DNA of 32,226 bases from Candidatus Amulumruptor caecigallinarius (GTDB lineage: Bacteria; Bacteroidota; Bacteroidia; Bacteroidales; Muribaculaceae), in assembly GCA_944321825.1 (NCBI GenBank), contig CALUMU010000021.1, positions 1 to 32,226 of the forward strand, read 5' to 3'. Below, one piece after another: positions 1 through 6,668 of this stretch. The position numbers and the translations under genes were made by a program. The notes below the pieces were generated by a model. It was not told the origin of the DNA and did no database searches. It saw nothing but the letters and a program-made list of their open reading frames with translations. The first letter of the stretch is position 1, and each line of letters begins with the position of its first letter.

Positions 1-63
1 TTTCTTGAAATGCCAGTGCAAACCGCCTAAACCGTTTGATTTTCCGCTAATATCCGTTTTCAT
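1..63 (-). CDS. 5' end of an unidentified gene, cut by the window edge
   Basis: An open frame starts at ATG 63-61 and runs off the window after 21 codons (begins MKTDISGKSNGL). I do not recognise the family from so short a piece. It is supported as a real gene start by a near-perfect Bacteroidetes promoter about 26 bases upstream (TTG, 19 nt, TAACTTTG at 118-89), which leaves a leader of roughly 20-25 nt with the A-rich stretch AAAAGAAAAA before the ATG. It lies outside the tRNA-Phe repeat at 242-281, so it need not belong to the island. Confidence 0.45.
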   Translation of the reverse strand, partial: MKTDISGKSNGLGGLHWHFKK

Positions 64-88
64 GCTTGTTTTTCTTTTAATAGTGGTG

Positions 89-118
89 CAAAGTTACGAA
101 AAGTCTGTATATTTGCAA
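89..118 (-). promoter_or_regulatory. Bacteroidetes-type promoter for the gene at 1-63
   Basis: Read on the minus strand, TTG (118-116) is followed by 19 nt and then TAACTTTG (96-89), matching the Bacteroidetes primary sigma consensus (TTTG or TTG at -33, TAnnTTTG at -7). Confidence 0.7.
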
Positions 119-196
119 TGTAAATAATTGATAAACAGGTATCTAATAGTGATTTCAATGAATGTTTTACCATTGTTTTACCCCAGAAAAACAAAA

Positions 197-225
197 AACG
201 CTGTAACTTGTTCAGTTACAACGTT
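197..225 (-). terminator. rho-independent terminator beyond the truncated tRNA-Phe copy
   Basis: On the minus strand a 12 bp stem (AACGTTGTAACT with its complement, one G-T pair) and a 5 nt loop are followed by a T-rich run (TTTTTTGTTTTTC). It sits about 17 bases beyond the end of the tRNA-Phe 3' fragment at 243. The intact tRNA-Phe copy has a terminator in the same relative place. The likely reading is that this is the terminator that followed tRNA-Phe before the element between the copies was inserted. Confidence 0.7.
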
Positions 226-241
226 TCGTGAGATTTTCAAA

Positions 242-281
242 GTGGTGCCACCGGAATCGAACCGGGGACACAAGGATTTTC
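242..281 (-). repeat. duplicated 3' half of tRNA-Phe (att-like direct repeat)
   Basis: These 40 bases match positions 2569-2609 of the intact tRNA-Phe gene except for one missing base (CCGG here, CCAGG there). The match runs from the anticodon loop to the discriminator base and stops inside the anticodon loop. A 3'-terminal tRNA fragment that ends at the anticodon region is the classic footprint of tyrosine-integrase insertion into a tRNA gene. No 5' half is present, so it cannot encode a functional tRNA. Confidence 0.85.
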
Positions 282-288
282 TCAGGAG

Positions 289-822
289 TCATTCAATAGG
301 TATTTCTTTAATCTCAAATTTAGGTGTAGGTAAATCTCCTACACGCATAGCCTGTATTTCTAAATTACTGAATAAGCCACTATTATCTCCTTTAGATAAT
401 TGTTGCAGAGCTATAAATACCATATCAACAACCTCATTTTTGTTTACTCTCCCTATTACTGGGTTGATAGTGTTTCCTAAAACCATAGGATTACTGAAAA
501 CATCTATTGTATTATAAACAAGATAGTAAACAATTAAAGGATTAAGCCCATTAATGTTAAATGAGTTCTTACTTTCAGGCAGGTTTACGCTATACTTGAT
601 AGCATAATCTTTAACATCTTGAATAGAGACCGTTATATCATCTACCAGTCTTAGCCCGTTCTCCTCAAACACTTTTTGAGCTTCCGACAGAGTATATAAA
701 GAATCCTGCTTTGCTGCCAGTGTTCTAGTCTCGTTGTGTAATGATACACTATAAGATACAGAAGATACTAATACCATCAATATCAATAATATGATGATAG
801 ATAAAATAGTTGTCTTTTTCAT
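289..822 (-). CDS. small signal-anchored protein of unknown function
   Basis: A 177-residue protein with a lysine start (MKKTT) and one strongly hydrophobic segment at about residues 5-27, so it is probably held in the inner membrane by an uncleaved anchor or exported. The remaining 150 residues are soluble and mixed alpha/beta, with no motif I recognise. The start codon overlaps the stop codon of the upstream lipoprotein gene by one base (TAATG), so the two are almost certainly cotranscribed and translationally coupled. The stop codon lies only 8 bases from the tRNA-derived repeat at 281, so it is the last gene of the island. Codon use is AT-rich, unlike the housekeeping genes of this window. 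Confidence 0.7.
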   Translation of the reverse strand: MKKTTILSIIILLILMVLVSSVSYSVSLHNETRTLAAKQDSLYTLSEAQKVFEENGLRLVDDITVSIQDVKDYAIKYSVNLPESKNSFNINGLNPLIVYYLVYNTIDVFSNPMVLGNTINPVIGRVNKNEVVDMVFIALQQLSKGDNSGLFSNLEIQAMRVGDLPTPKFEIKEIPIE

Positions 823-1556
823 TAATTAACCCAATTTAACCCTTTAAGTTTACCTTCTTCTTCTTTTATCTCTACTCTGTATTCACCACTTTTCCCAAAA
901 TATGGTTGAGCAGCATAAATCATCCAAGGCATATGAGAACGAAAAGAACCGCTGTATTTAGTTAGCTTATTAGTGACCTCAACACTCCAAATAGGTCTCA
1001 TATCTTGGTTATCTAAAGCTGTGATCTTACATCCAATAGGAGTCTCATAACGAGCCTCTGTAGATGAATTACTAAATGTGTAGCCTTGATCCTTTTGCTT
1101 AATTTGGGCATTAGCAGATGAAGTTGTGTTTGTTTTTACTCTGGCATCAATGGATTTGTTTTTTGCAGAAGTTGTTACTTTTCCTGTACCAGAAACTTGA
1201 GTATTGCTATTTGTTTTACCATTAGTAAATGTAAGACTATTAACTGATGTAAATGTGTTTGAACCTATATACTTTTCTTCTCCAATATAATATGATAATA
1301 CAATGCAAAGAGCGGCAGTAGAATCTGACGATTCCACGTATCCTACTTCGTTTAACCTTACTTTAAGTTGATGAGCGTATTCTTGATATTCTAAATCATC
1401 AACTAAAGTTGAATTATCAGGCACTACATGGTAGGTTGATTTTTGAGGAGTACCCCCAAATGCACTGACATTACACCAGTAATAAGAACCGCAGCTGCTG
1501 AGAATAGTGCTGCAACTTATCAATAAAATTGCGTAGAGGAAGTCAAATGTTTTCAT
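822..1556 (-). CDS. lipoprotein, possibly DUF4136-like
   Basis: A 244-residue protein with a type II signal peptide: hydrophobic residues 5-20 and then a lipobox LSSC with the acylated Cys at about residue 22, followed by G-S. After the signal, a segment around residues 55-95 (an EYAHQLKVRLNEVGY motif, then ALCIVLSYYIG) resembles the DUF4136-type arrangement of a helix plus strand in envelope lipoproteins. The middle (about 95-165) is low in complexity and rich in Ser, Thr and Asn. The C-terminal part (WSVEVTNK...) looks structured. The function is unknown and the DUF4136 resemblance is weak. The gene is first of a two-gene unit with the signal-anchored protein at 289-822. Together they suggest an envelope module carried by the island. 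Confidence 0.7.
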   Translation of the reverse strand: MKTFDFLYAILLISCSTILSSCGSYYWCNVSAFGGTPQKSTYHVVPDNSTLVDDLEYQEYAHQLKVRLNEVGYVESSDSTAALCIVLSYYIGEEKYIGSNTFTSVNSLTFTNGKTNSNTQVSGTGKVTTSAKNKSIDARVKTNTTSSANAQIKQKDQGYTFSNSSTEARYETPIGCKITALDNQDMRPIWSVEVTNKLTKYSGSFRSHMPWMIYAAQPYFGKSGEYRVEIKEEEGKLKGLNWVN

Positions 1557-1584
1557 ATCTTCTGTTGTATTTAAATTTATCGCT

Positions 1585-1711
1585 GTCCGATAAAGCTATT
1601 CAGGCTATCAATAACTCATTGATATATACACAAATAAGCAATATTGTAACAAAAAAGGCTTATCCATAAAAACAATACTGATAACCAACCTATTGAATAT
1701 GTTTATCGGAC
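1585..1711. repeat. imperfect inverted-repeat pair, MITE-like
   Basis: GTCCGATAAA at 1585-1594 is repeated as its exact reverse complement TTTATCGGAC at 1702-1711. The similarity continues inward imperfectly (CTATTCAGG against the reverse of CTATTGAATA). Inside lies a small hairpin (ATCAAT, 5 nt, ATTGAT). The 127 bp between the ends encode nothing obvious. It could be a miniature transposable element or the structured leader of the lipoprotein gene starting at 1556. Confidence 0.35.
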
Positions 1712-1732
1712 TCTAATAACTTAAATTGGAAT

Positions 1733-2035
1733 TTATGTGTGTTCTATCTCGTTAATGTCTTTAGTATTAAATGATACAGGAATAACATCTATGCTTATTG
1801 GTGGAGTATTGTTATATCCTTTGCCCAATATCTCACCATGAGCAAATTTTTTATTTTGTATTCTATATAAGACTTCTTCTAAAGTAGAATTAGTAACTTG
1901 AATTAGGGTTATTCCATCTTTATACTTGGCATAGGATTTACTACCAGGAATGAAACTGACGCCAATTGCATGACGCTGCATTTCTACAAGATTGAAGATG
2001 TCTTCAATAAAAAATCGCTTGTTTTCTGTTTCCAT
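1733..2035 (-). CDS. 100-residue island protein of unknown function
   Basis: A small soluble protein without signal peptide or membrane segment (starts METENKRFFIEDIFN). I recognise no family. It stands alone: the lipoprotein gene downstream starts 177 bases further on, beyond the inverted-repeat pair. Upstream lie an 11 bp hairpin ending 9 bases before the ATG, the crossing inverted repeats at 2071-2218, and a candidate promoter at 2336-2305. A transcript from that promoter would carry a long structured leader of about 265 nt. The AT-rich codon use matches the other island genes. Confidence 0.6.
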   Translation of the reverse strand: METENKRFFIEDIFNLVEMQRHAIGVSFIPGSKSYAKYKDGITLIQVTNSTLEEVLYRIQNKKFAHGEILGKGYNNTPPISIDVIPVSFNTKDINEIEHT

Positions 2036-2043
2036 AATATTAC

Positions 2044-2070
2044 TCTTTTTGTAGCCATACTACAAAAAGA
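2044..2070 (-). promoter_or_regulatory. perfect 11 bp hairpin just upstream of the 100-residue ORF
   Basis: TCTTTTTGTAG (2044-2054) and CTACAAAAAGA (2060-2070) form a perfect stem with a 5 nt loop. On the minus strand it ends 9 bases before the ATG at 2035, so it would lie over the ribosome-binding region. It has no following T-run on either strand and is therefore not a standard terminator. A role in translational control is possible. Confidence 0.45.
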
Positions 2071-2218
2071 AAGGTGTGGGCTTTACCTGTTGTTATTCTG
2101 AGGTATCGCCAAACACCTATAACCATACAAACAAGGAAAGCCCACACCTTGTGGCGCGAGCATTCACTTACCTGCTTATGATGGTTATATCCTGTTGGAA
2201 TTGGCGATTTTCAGAATA
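2071..2218. other. two crossing inverted repeats (pseudoknot-like structured element)
   Basis: Pair 1 is a perfect 14 bp match: AAGGTGTGGGCTTT (2071-2084) with AAAGCCCACACCTT (2137-2150). Pair 2 consists of three collinear stems: 2094-2101 with 2211-2218 (8 bp), 2106-2112 with 2201-2207 (7 bp), and 2118-2126 with 2181-2189 (9 bp). The arms alternate in the order A, B, C, D, with A pairing to C and B pairing to D. As RNA they could form a long pseudoknot or two mutually exclusive folds. As DNA they could be an origin, a transfer site or a recombination site. I do not recognise the element. The pairing is seen directly; any function is inferred. Confidence 0.6.
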
Positions 2219-2304
2219 CATCAAGCAAGAAGCAAACACTTCTTCTTATAATATGTCTTGTTAAACTTCTACTTCATTAGCAATTCATTTAATTGTTTAC
2301 ACTG

Positions 2305-2336
2305 CAAATGTACTACTTTTCTGCAAGGAACAACAA
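2305..2336 (-). promoter_or_regulatory. candidate promoter reading into the structured region
   Basis: On the minus strand TACATTTG (2312-2305) matches the -7 consensus. A TTG lies 21 nt upstream (2336-2334), and another at 2333-2331 gives an 18 nt spacing. Transcription would proceed through the crossing inverted repeats into the 1733-2035 ORF. Confidence 0.45.
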
Positions 2337-2530
2337 TAGAACCACCACTTTCTCAAAGCAAACTCTAACATATCAGATACCATAAGTATGGGCTATGCTT
2401 ATACTATATAATAAGGTGTTCTTATCCACTGTTCCTGTCCGCTGACCCTAAATTTATACTGCCTTTTTTTGCAATTAGTCCGTCCGTCGGCTGACCACAC
2501 TGCTTATGCGGGACTAAACAAGCTTAAAAC
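2337..2530. other. gene-free stretch inside the island
   Basis: I see no supported gene or RNA here. It is AT-rich with scattered short imperfect palindromes around 2378-2410 and an AGTCC/GGACT pair at 2477-2515. Nothing is strong enough to call. Confidence 0.4.
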
Positions 2531-2533
2531 AAC

Positions 2534-2561
2534 GGCTGCCGACCCTTAAGAGTCAGCAGCC
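2534..2561 (-). terminator. rho-independent terminator of tRNA-Phe
   Basis: On the minus strand, GGCTGCTGACTC and GGGTCGGCAGCC form an uninterrupted 12 bp stem (two G-T pairs) with a TTAA loop, followed by GTTGTTTTAAG. It starts 9 bases after the tRNA 3' end. Confidence 0.8.
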
Positions 2562-2569
2562 TTGCGATG

Positions 2570-2642
2570 TGGTGCCACCAGGAATCGAACCGGGGACACA
2601 AGGATTTTCAGTCCTTTGCTCTACCAACTGAGCTATGGCACC
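2570..2642 (-). tRNA. tRNA-Phe (GAA)
   Basis: The 73 nt minus-strand sequence folds as a cloverleaf. It has a 7 bp acceptor stem (GGTGCCA with TGGCACC), a D arm GCTCAGTTGGTAGAGC, a 5 bp anticodon stem AAGGA/TCCTT with loop CTGAAAA (anticodon GAA), and a T arm with TTCGATT. The discriminator is A and no CCA is encoded, which is usual in this phylum. The T stem CCCGG/CCTGG has one C-U mismatch in the middle. A promoter lies at 2703-2673 and a terminator at 2561-2534. Its 3' half is duplicated at 242-281. Confidence 0.95.
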
Positions 2643-2672
2643 ATCCGTTGTCCGTTTGTCATTTGGACGGTG

Positions 2673-2703
2673 CAAATTTACGCACTTCATTTGTAATATG
2701 CAA
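2673..2703 (-). promoter_or_regulatory. promoter of tRNA-Phe
   Basis: TTG (2703-2701), 20 nt, TAAATTTG (2680-2673) on the minus strand, ending about 30 bases before the mature tRNA 5' end. Confidence 0.75.
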
Positions 2704-2760
2704 TAGCCATGGCGATTTTATGCGTAATTTTCTTCAAAAGGGCATTTCTGGGAGCTATTG

Positions 2761-2787
2761 CTTATAAGTCTTATAAATCTTATAAGT
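2761..2787. repeat. three tandem 9 bp units
   Basis: CTTATAAGT, CTTATAAAT, CTTATAAGT in direct succession. Each unit is itself nearly palindromic. Similar 9-bp-period arrays occur at 11626-11643 and 32094-32165, always beyond gene 3' ends. This one lies between tRNA-Phe and the end of the receptor gene. Confidence 0.7.
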
Positions 2788-2873
2788 CGGATGGGATGTG
2801 GGTGACAGGCGGAGCCGCACGATTGTGTCGCAGCTCGGCCCACACAGGCTCTCGCTATCCCGCTCCTCTTAGG

Positions 2874-5417
2874 CTACTTCAGTATCGCCGACTGCGCACC
2901 TGAGTGCGCTCCGACTTCGTTGCCCCGGCTTACTTTCTTGCCGTAGCCGAGCGTGTATGTGACCGACAGGGCCAGATCGCAGTGTGACTTAACGCCGTAA
3001 TACGTATGCCGTTCGGTATAGACCGGCGTTTCCAGTACCCTGGTGCCACTCTCCCACGATGTGCGCAGCGGATTTGAAACGGTCAGGCGGACATTCCAAT
3101 TAGCGTCGCTCCACCCGCCGCCGAGCTGCAGCTGGTTCTTGTCCTCGTATATCGTCCCGGAGTTTGACCACAGCGTCTTGTACTTAGAGCTGTAATAACC
3201 CGATACGTAGAACTTGCCGATATACCACATGACCGAGCCCTGAAAATCCAGAGGGTTGTAATCCATGTCATAGTACCTGGTGCTCTTAGAGAAGTATTGC
3301 GCTGGCGACAGCTGTATCTGCAATCTGCCGTCAAGCAATGTCGCCGTAGCCGACAGGCCGACCCGTGTGCGGAAATGGTCGCCGTTGTTCTCATAACGTC
3401 TGATTACCGCCCGCCCGCTGTCATACGCCGAGTATACAGGCACATATCTGTCGAACATGCAGAAAAAATTGACATACGGCGACACCCGGAGCCAGCCGGT
3501 TGGAATCCAGTTGTATGCCAGATTGGCTATTATGTTAGGGGAATACCTGAGATTCGGATTGCCGCAGTAATACAGCAGCTCATTGTCCTGCAACACATTA
3601 GGGCTTTTCAGGTTTGCGTCCATGGGCTCTTTGGCATATGTCAGGCTGAGGTTGAGCGAGTGCCGGCGGTTGGGCGACCAGCCGACGCGTGCGTTGACAA
3701 ACGGATATAACTCGCGTTCCACAGTCGCGTTCGTCACATTGCGCTGGTATCTGAGACCCACCTGCAGGTCGGTCGAAACCTTGTCGGCGTAATACCCGTA
3801 CTGCACCGAGCCGCCGCCCCAGCTCTCCGTGATTCTGTCCGATGCCGAAGTGCTGCCGAGATAGTCGACCCTGTAGTCCGAATGTCCGCCGAAACCTCTC
3901 AGGGAGAAGCTATGGACATCGGCGACCGTCTTCTGCCCCATCGCGCTCACCGATAGGTAGGTGGCATCCTCACGCGCATCATTAACTATCGACGATGCCC
4001 CCGCCGCGTAATGCGAGCTTTGGCTGTTGCGGCTGTATGACACGTAGGGCCAGACGGTCAGGTTATAGCTGCCGGGCAAGCGGAAATTGAAATTTCCGTT
4101 GTAGGCCGCTGTGCGAACCCTCGAACCCGCATCCTGGCTGTATGATTTCGCCTCCATGACATCCGGCACGAATCCCAAACTGCCAGCCACCCGGTCTTTG
4201 GGAGTTTCCTGATATACAAACGACACGGTGCTGTGCATCTGGAATTTGTCGGAGGCATATGACGCCCGCAATGATGCAGGGATGACGTTCTGCACGAGCC
4301 GGCTGCTCTCCAACGATTGCTGACGGCTGACCCACACGGACTCCCCTCCGCTGGGTGCCAGGCGGTATGACGATATGCTGCTGGTGCCGTTGTGACGGTT
4401 GTCGATGTTTCGGCTGCCAACATATATGTCGTAAGTCATTCTCCCATAGGCGAATTTCGAGTACACTGAAGCGTTGCTCTGCAGGCCGGTGAGAAATTGC
4501 TCGGAAAGCGTCAGCTTCGTATAGCCGCCATAGACATAGGTCTGCATGATGAAATTCACCACATTCCTGTCGCCCATGAAGCGTGAGTCGGTAGGCGAAT
4601 AAAAGTACTCCACCTTACGCACATCCGAGGTGTTAAGCCCCTCCAGTTCCTCCGGCGATGCCTTGACATAGTTGATATATATCGCCACCGGGTCGCCCGA
4701 CGGAGTAGTCACGGCATTGTCGGCGATGCCGATTTTAATCTGGGGCATCGCCATACGTCGCAACAGGTCGATGCCGTCCTGTGCTGTACCCTTCTGCCGT
4801 GATGTCGGGATGAACACATCACGGTCGGAATAAGCCAGAGCCGTCTGCGCCTCAACGCTGACCGTCGCCAAGCGGATGGGCAAGCCCTCCATCACGATGT
4901 CGCCGACGGCAAAACTGCTGAACGGCTGTATTTTCGGCTTGTAACCGATGCACGACACTTTGCCGATGACCCTTTGGCGGTCGCAGGGGATTACGAAGCG
5001 TCCGGCATCGTCGGTGATGCCGTAGGTTATCACCGACGAATCACGAGGAGCAAGCAGCATGACCGTGGCGGCGACAACGGGCTCGCGGTTCTGGCCTATG
5101 GCGCGACCCATGTAGACATACTTGCCGCGCTGGAGTGCCTCTACGTAGAAGATGCCACGCTTCTCCACCACGCTCACCGGGTTTAGCCCTACGATCTGAC
5201 GGATCGCCTCATAGGGTTCGTCGGTGTCTATAGCCGCCGAGGTCTTGTAGTTGTCGAGTTCCTTATATATAAAGGATATGTCTATGTCGCCATGGTCGTG
5301 CGAGAGCGTGACAAGTGCCTGCGATATCGGGGTGGCGTGAAATTTGTACACGAATTTCTTGGCTCCGGCCGGCAAAACTGAGACCATCGCCATAATGAGG
5401 ATGATAACGCTTCTCAT
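2874..5417 (-). CDS. outer-membrane TonB-receptor-like protein with STN domain
   Basis: An 847-residue outer-membrane protein. A signal peptide (about residues 1-19, ending PAGA before KKFVYK) precedes an STN domain (about 20-95), the periplasmic module that signals to anti-sigma factors. Next come a carboxypeptidase-regulatory-like beta domain (about 97-190, with DDAGRF), a plug-like region (about 195-310), and a long beta barrel with many aromatic alternating strands and a final strand ending in YTLGYGKK. The barrel is of the type annotated as outer membrane protein beta-barrel family (OMP_b-brl_3), so the classical TonB box and nutrient specificity cannot be assigned. The gene starts 2 bases after the anti-sigma stop and is the target partner of the sigma/anti-sigma pair. 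The substrate is unknown; no SusD-like lipoprotein follows. Confidence 0.85.
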   Translation of the reverse strand: MRSVIILIMAMVSVLPAGAKKFVYKFHATPISQALVTLSHDHGDIDISFIYKELDNYKTSAAIDTDEPYEAIRQIVGLNPVSVVEKRGIFYVEALQRGKYVYMGRAIGQNREPVVAATVMLLAPRDSSVITYGITDDAGRFVIPCDRQRVIGKVSCIGYKPKIQPFSSFAVGDIVMEGLPIRLATVSVEAQTALAYSDRDVFIPTSRQKGTAQDGIDLLRRMAMPQIKIGIADNAVTTPSGDPVAIYINYVKASPEELEGLNTSDVRKVEYFYSPTDSRFMGDRNVVNFIMQTYVYGGYTKLTLSEQFLTGLQSNASVYSKFAYGRMTYDIYVGSRNIDNRHNGTSSISSYRLAPSGGESVWVSRQQSLESSRLVQNVIPASLRASYASDKFQMHSTVSFVYQETPKDRVAGSLGFVPDVMEAKSYSQDAGSRVRTAAYNGNFNFRLPGSYNLTVWPYVSYSRNSQSSHYAAGASSIVNDAREDATYLSVSAMGQKTVADVHSFSLRGFGGHSDYRVDYLGSTSASDRITESWGGGSVQYGYYADKVSTDLQVGLRYQRNVTNATVERELYPFVNARVGWSPNRRHSLNLSLTYAKEPMDANLKSPNVLQDNELLYYCGNPNLRYSPNIIANLAYNWIPTGWLRVSPYVNFFCMFDRYVPVYSAYDSGRAVIRRYENNGDHFRTRVGLSATATLLDGRLQIQLSPAQYFSKSTRYYDMDYNPLDFQGSVMWYIGKFYVSGYYSSKYKTLWSNSGTIYEDKNQLQLGGGWSDANWNVRLTVSNPLRTSWESGTRVLETPVYTERHTYYGVKSHCDLALSVTYTLGYGKKVSRGNEVGAHSGAQSAILK

Positions 5418-5419
5418 GG

Positions 5420-6055
5420 TCAGTCTACGATGATGGTTTCGCCGTCAAGACGGAGGTTAAGCTGCTCGAATGTGTTAAGCTGCTCGACAATCTCCGAGAG
5501 CTGCAGCGAGGGGTCCAACTTGTAGTACAGGTGCAGACCTGCAGCTTCAGAAGTCCGATAGCTGACGGTCACACCGTAAGCTGCGCTGACTGCTTCAAGA
5601 ATATCCCCGAGAGGAGCGTCTTCAAAAAGCACCGGTTCTGCGGTCGACGGCACGGTATCTTTCTCCGCTACGGCTGTGTCGTCTATTGCCGCTGCCTGTT
5701 GCGCCGCGACAGCCTGCTCCTGACCTTCCTCCGCCGGTTTAGGTTCCTCCTTTATTACTCCGACAGTCACCGCCACACCTATAGCCACCGCCACAAGCGA
5801 ACTCAACGCAAACACCGCAATCGACGCGGCTCGGCTGCCATACCAACGTAATCGGGGGCGTGGTTTCAGCCTGCGCCACTCGGCATCCACCTCTGCATCG
5901 TATACATCCTCGGAGGCTTTGCAAGCGGAAGCGGTCTTGCTCAGGAGATTGTAAATCTCCCGCACTTCGGGATCTGACAGCACCTGAGCTGTCTGCTCCG
6001 GGGTGTATCGGTCGGGGTGTTCGACCAAATCAAGCACGATGTCATATTTATCCAT
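5420..6055 (-). CDS. anti-sigma factor with DUF4974 domain but no FecR domain
   Basis: A 211-residue membrane protein. A cytoplasmic N-terminus (about 1-75) would bind the ECF sigma factor. One transmembrane helix follows (about 77-100, SIAVFALSSLVAVAIGVAV), then a Glu/Ala-rich linker and a C-terminal DUF4974 domain (about 140-211), which resembles the STN fold. The usual Bacteroidetes FecR-type anti-sigma factor is about 300-400 residues and has a FecR domain between linker and DUF4974; here it is absent. The chosen ATG at 6055 overlaps the sigma stop by 8 bases (ATGGATAA); a TTG at 6064 is the alternative. The receptor is likely sensed through STN-DUF4974 contact, inferred from the family. 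Confidence 0.8.
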   Translation of the reverse strand: MDKYDIVLDLVEHPDRYTPEQTAQVLSDPEVREIYNLLSKTASACKASEDVYDAEVDAEWRRLKPRPRLRWYGSRAASIAVFALSSLVAVAIGVAVTVGVIKEEPKPAEEGQEQAVAAQQAAAIDDTAVAEKDTVPSTAEPVLFEDAPLGDILEAVSAAYGVTVSYRTSEAAGLHLYYKLDPSLQLSEIVEQLNTFEQLNLRLDGETIIVD

Positions 6056-6581
6056 TTTCGTCAAGTTTTTTACGGATTATCACCAATGCCTGACGGACAT
6101 GCTTGTAGACAGTTTTCTCGCTGACATCCAACGCCTCGGCTATCTCGGCAAATTTCAGCCCTCGCCCGAATCGCATCTCCATCACCTCCCGGCACTGCCG
6201 GGTCAGGTCGGTCCTGATAATCTCGGAGATTCTTGCAATGGTCGCCTCGTCGAGCCACTCCTCGGAGTCGTAATCGTCGGTCTCAAGGAAATAGAGCTTT
6301 GCAATGCGTGTCCGGGTGTCAAGGTCGCGCAAGCGGTTGATGCACCTGTTGCGCACCGCCGTCACTAAGTAGCCTGGAGTCACAGCTGTGTTCCGCTGAA
6401 ATAAAACACGCCCAAAGTCACCGTCGCCAGACGCTTTGCACCTCTTAAATAAAATCTGCGCAAAGACATCATGGACCACATCACGCGCCGCGTCGTCGTC
6501 ATGCAAGATCGCCGAAGCCATCCGCCGCAACGGCTTGTAATGCGCCCTGAAAAGCTGCTCTATTTCGTCTCTGTCCGTCAT
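6048..6581 (-). CDS. ECF-type RNA polymerase sigma-70 factor
   Basis: A 177-residue sigma factor from the ATG at 6581 (a GTG at 6596 would add five residues). Region 2 lies at about residues 8-75 (FRAHYKPLRRMASAILHDDDAARDVVHDVF) and region 4 at about 110-172, with the helix-turn-helix LKFAEIAEALDVSEKTVYKHV. It probably directs transcription of its own operon once released from the anti-sigma factor encoded immediately downstream and overlapping it. No TAnnTTTG promoter is visible in the 87 bases between it and the Fic gene, which fits autoregulated expression by the alternative sigma factor, although I cannot identify its recognition site. Confidence 0.88.
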   Translation of the reverse strand: MTDRDEIEQLFRAHYKPLRRMASAILHDDDAARDVVHDVFAQILFKRCKASGDGDFGRVLFQRNTAVTPGYLVTAVRNRCINRLRDLDTRTRIAKLYFLETDDYDSEEWLDEATIARISEIIRTDLTRQCREVMEMRFGRGLKFAEIAEALDVSEKTVYKHVRQALVIIRKKLDENG

Positions 6582-6668
6582 CTGATAATATGACACACGA
6601 GTTCTCGTTTACTCACCCCCATCCAGCAAAAAAATCTGCGATCCCCCCCGACATACGAACCCCTGCAC

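Larger units (their letters stand above)
242..2609. mobile_element. small tRNA-Phe-flanked genomic island without integrase
   Basis: The segment is bounded by direct repeats of the tRNA-Phe 3' half (242-281 and 2569-2609). It is clearly more AT-rich than the GC-rich genes to its right. It contains three minus-strand ORFs of unknown function, a short inverted repeat pair (1585-1711) and a set of crossing inverted repeats (2071-2218). No integrase, relaxase or replication gene is visible inside it. It may be a decayed remnant, a satellite moved by an integrase elsewhere, or the conserved end of a formerly larger element. The boundaries are seen in the sequence; mobility is inferred from the tRNA duplication. 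Confidence 0.65.

Noticed and set aside
128-517. 129-residue plus-strand ORF
   Set aside because: It runs antisense through the tRNA-Phe fragment and the well-supported 289-822 gene; the composition is that of a shadow frame.
2076-2264. 62-residue plus-strand ORF over the crossing inverted repeats
   Set aside because: The pairing of the arms explains the sequence better, and the peptide has no recognisable family or upstream signals.
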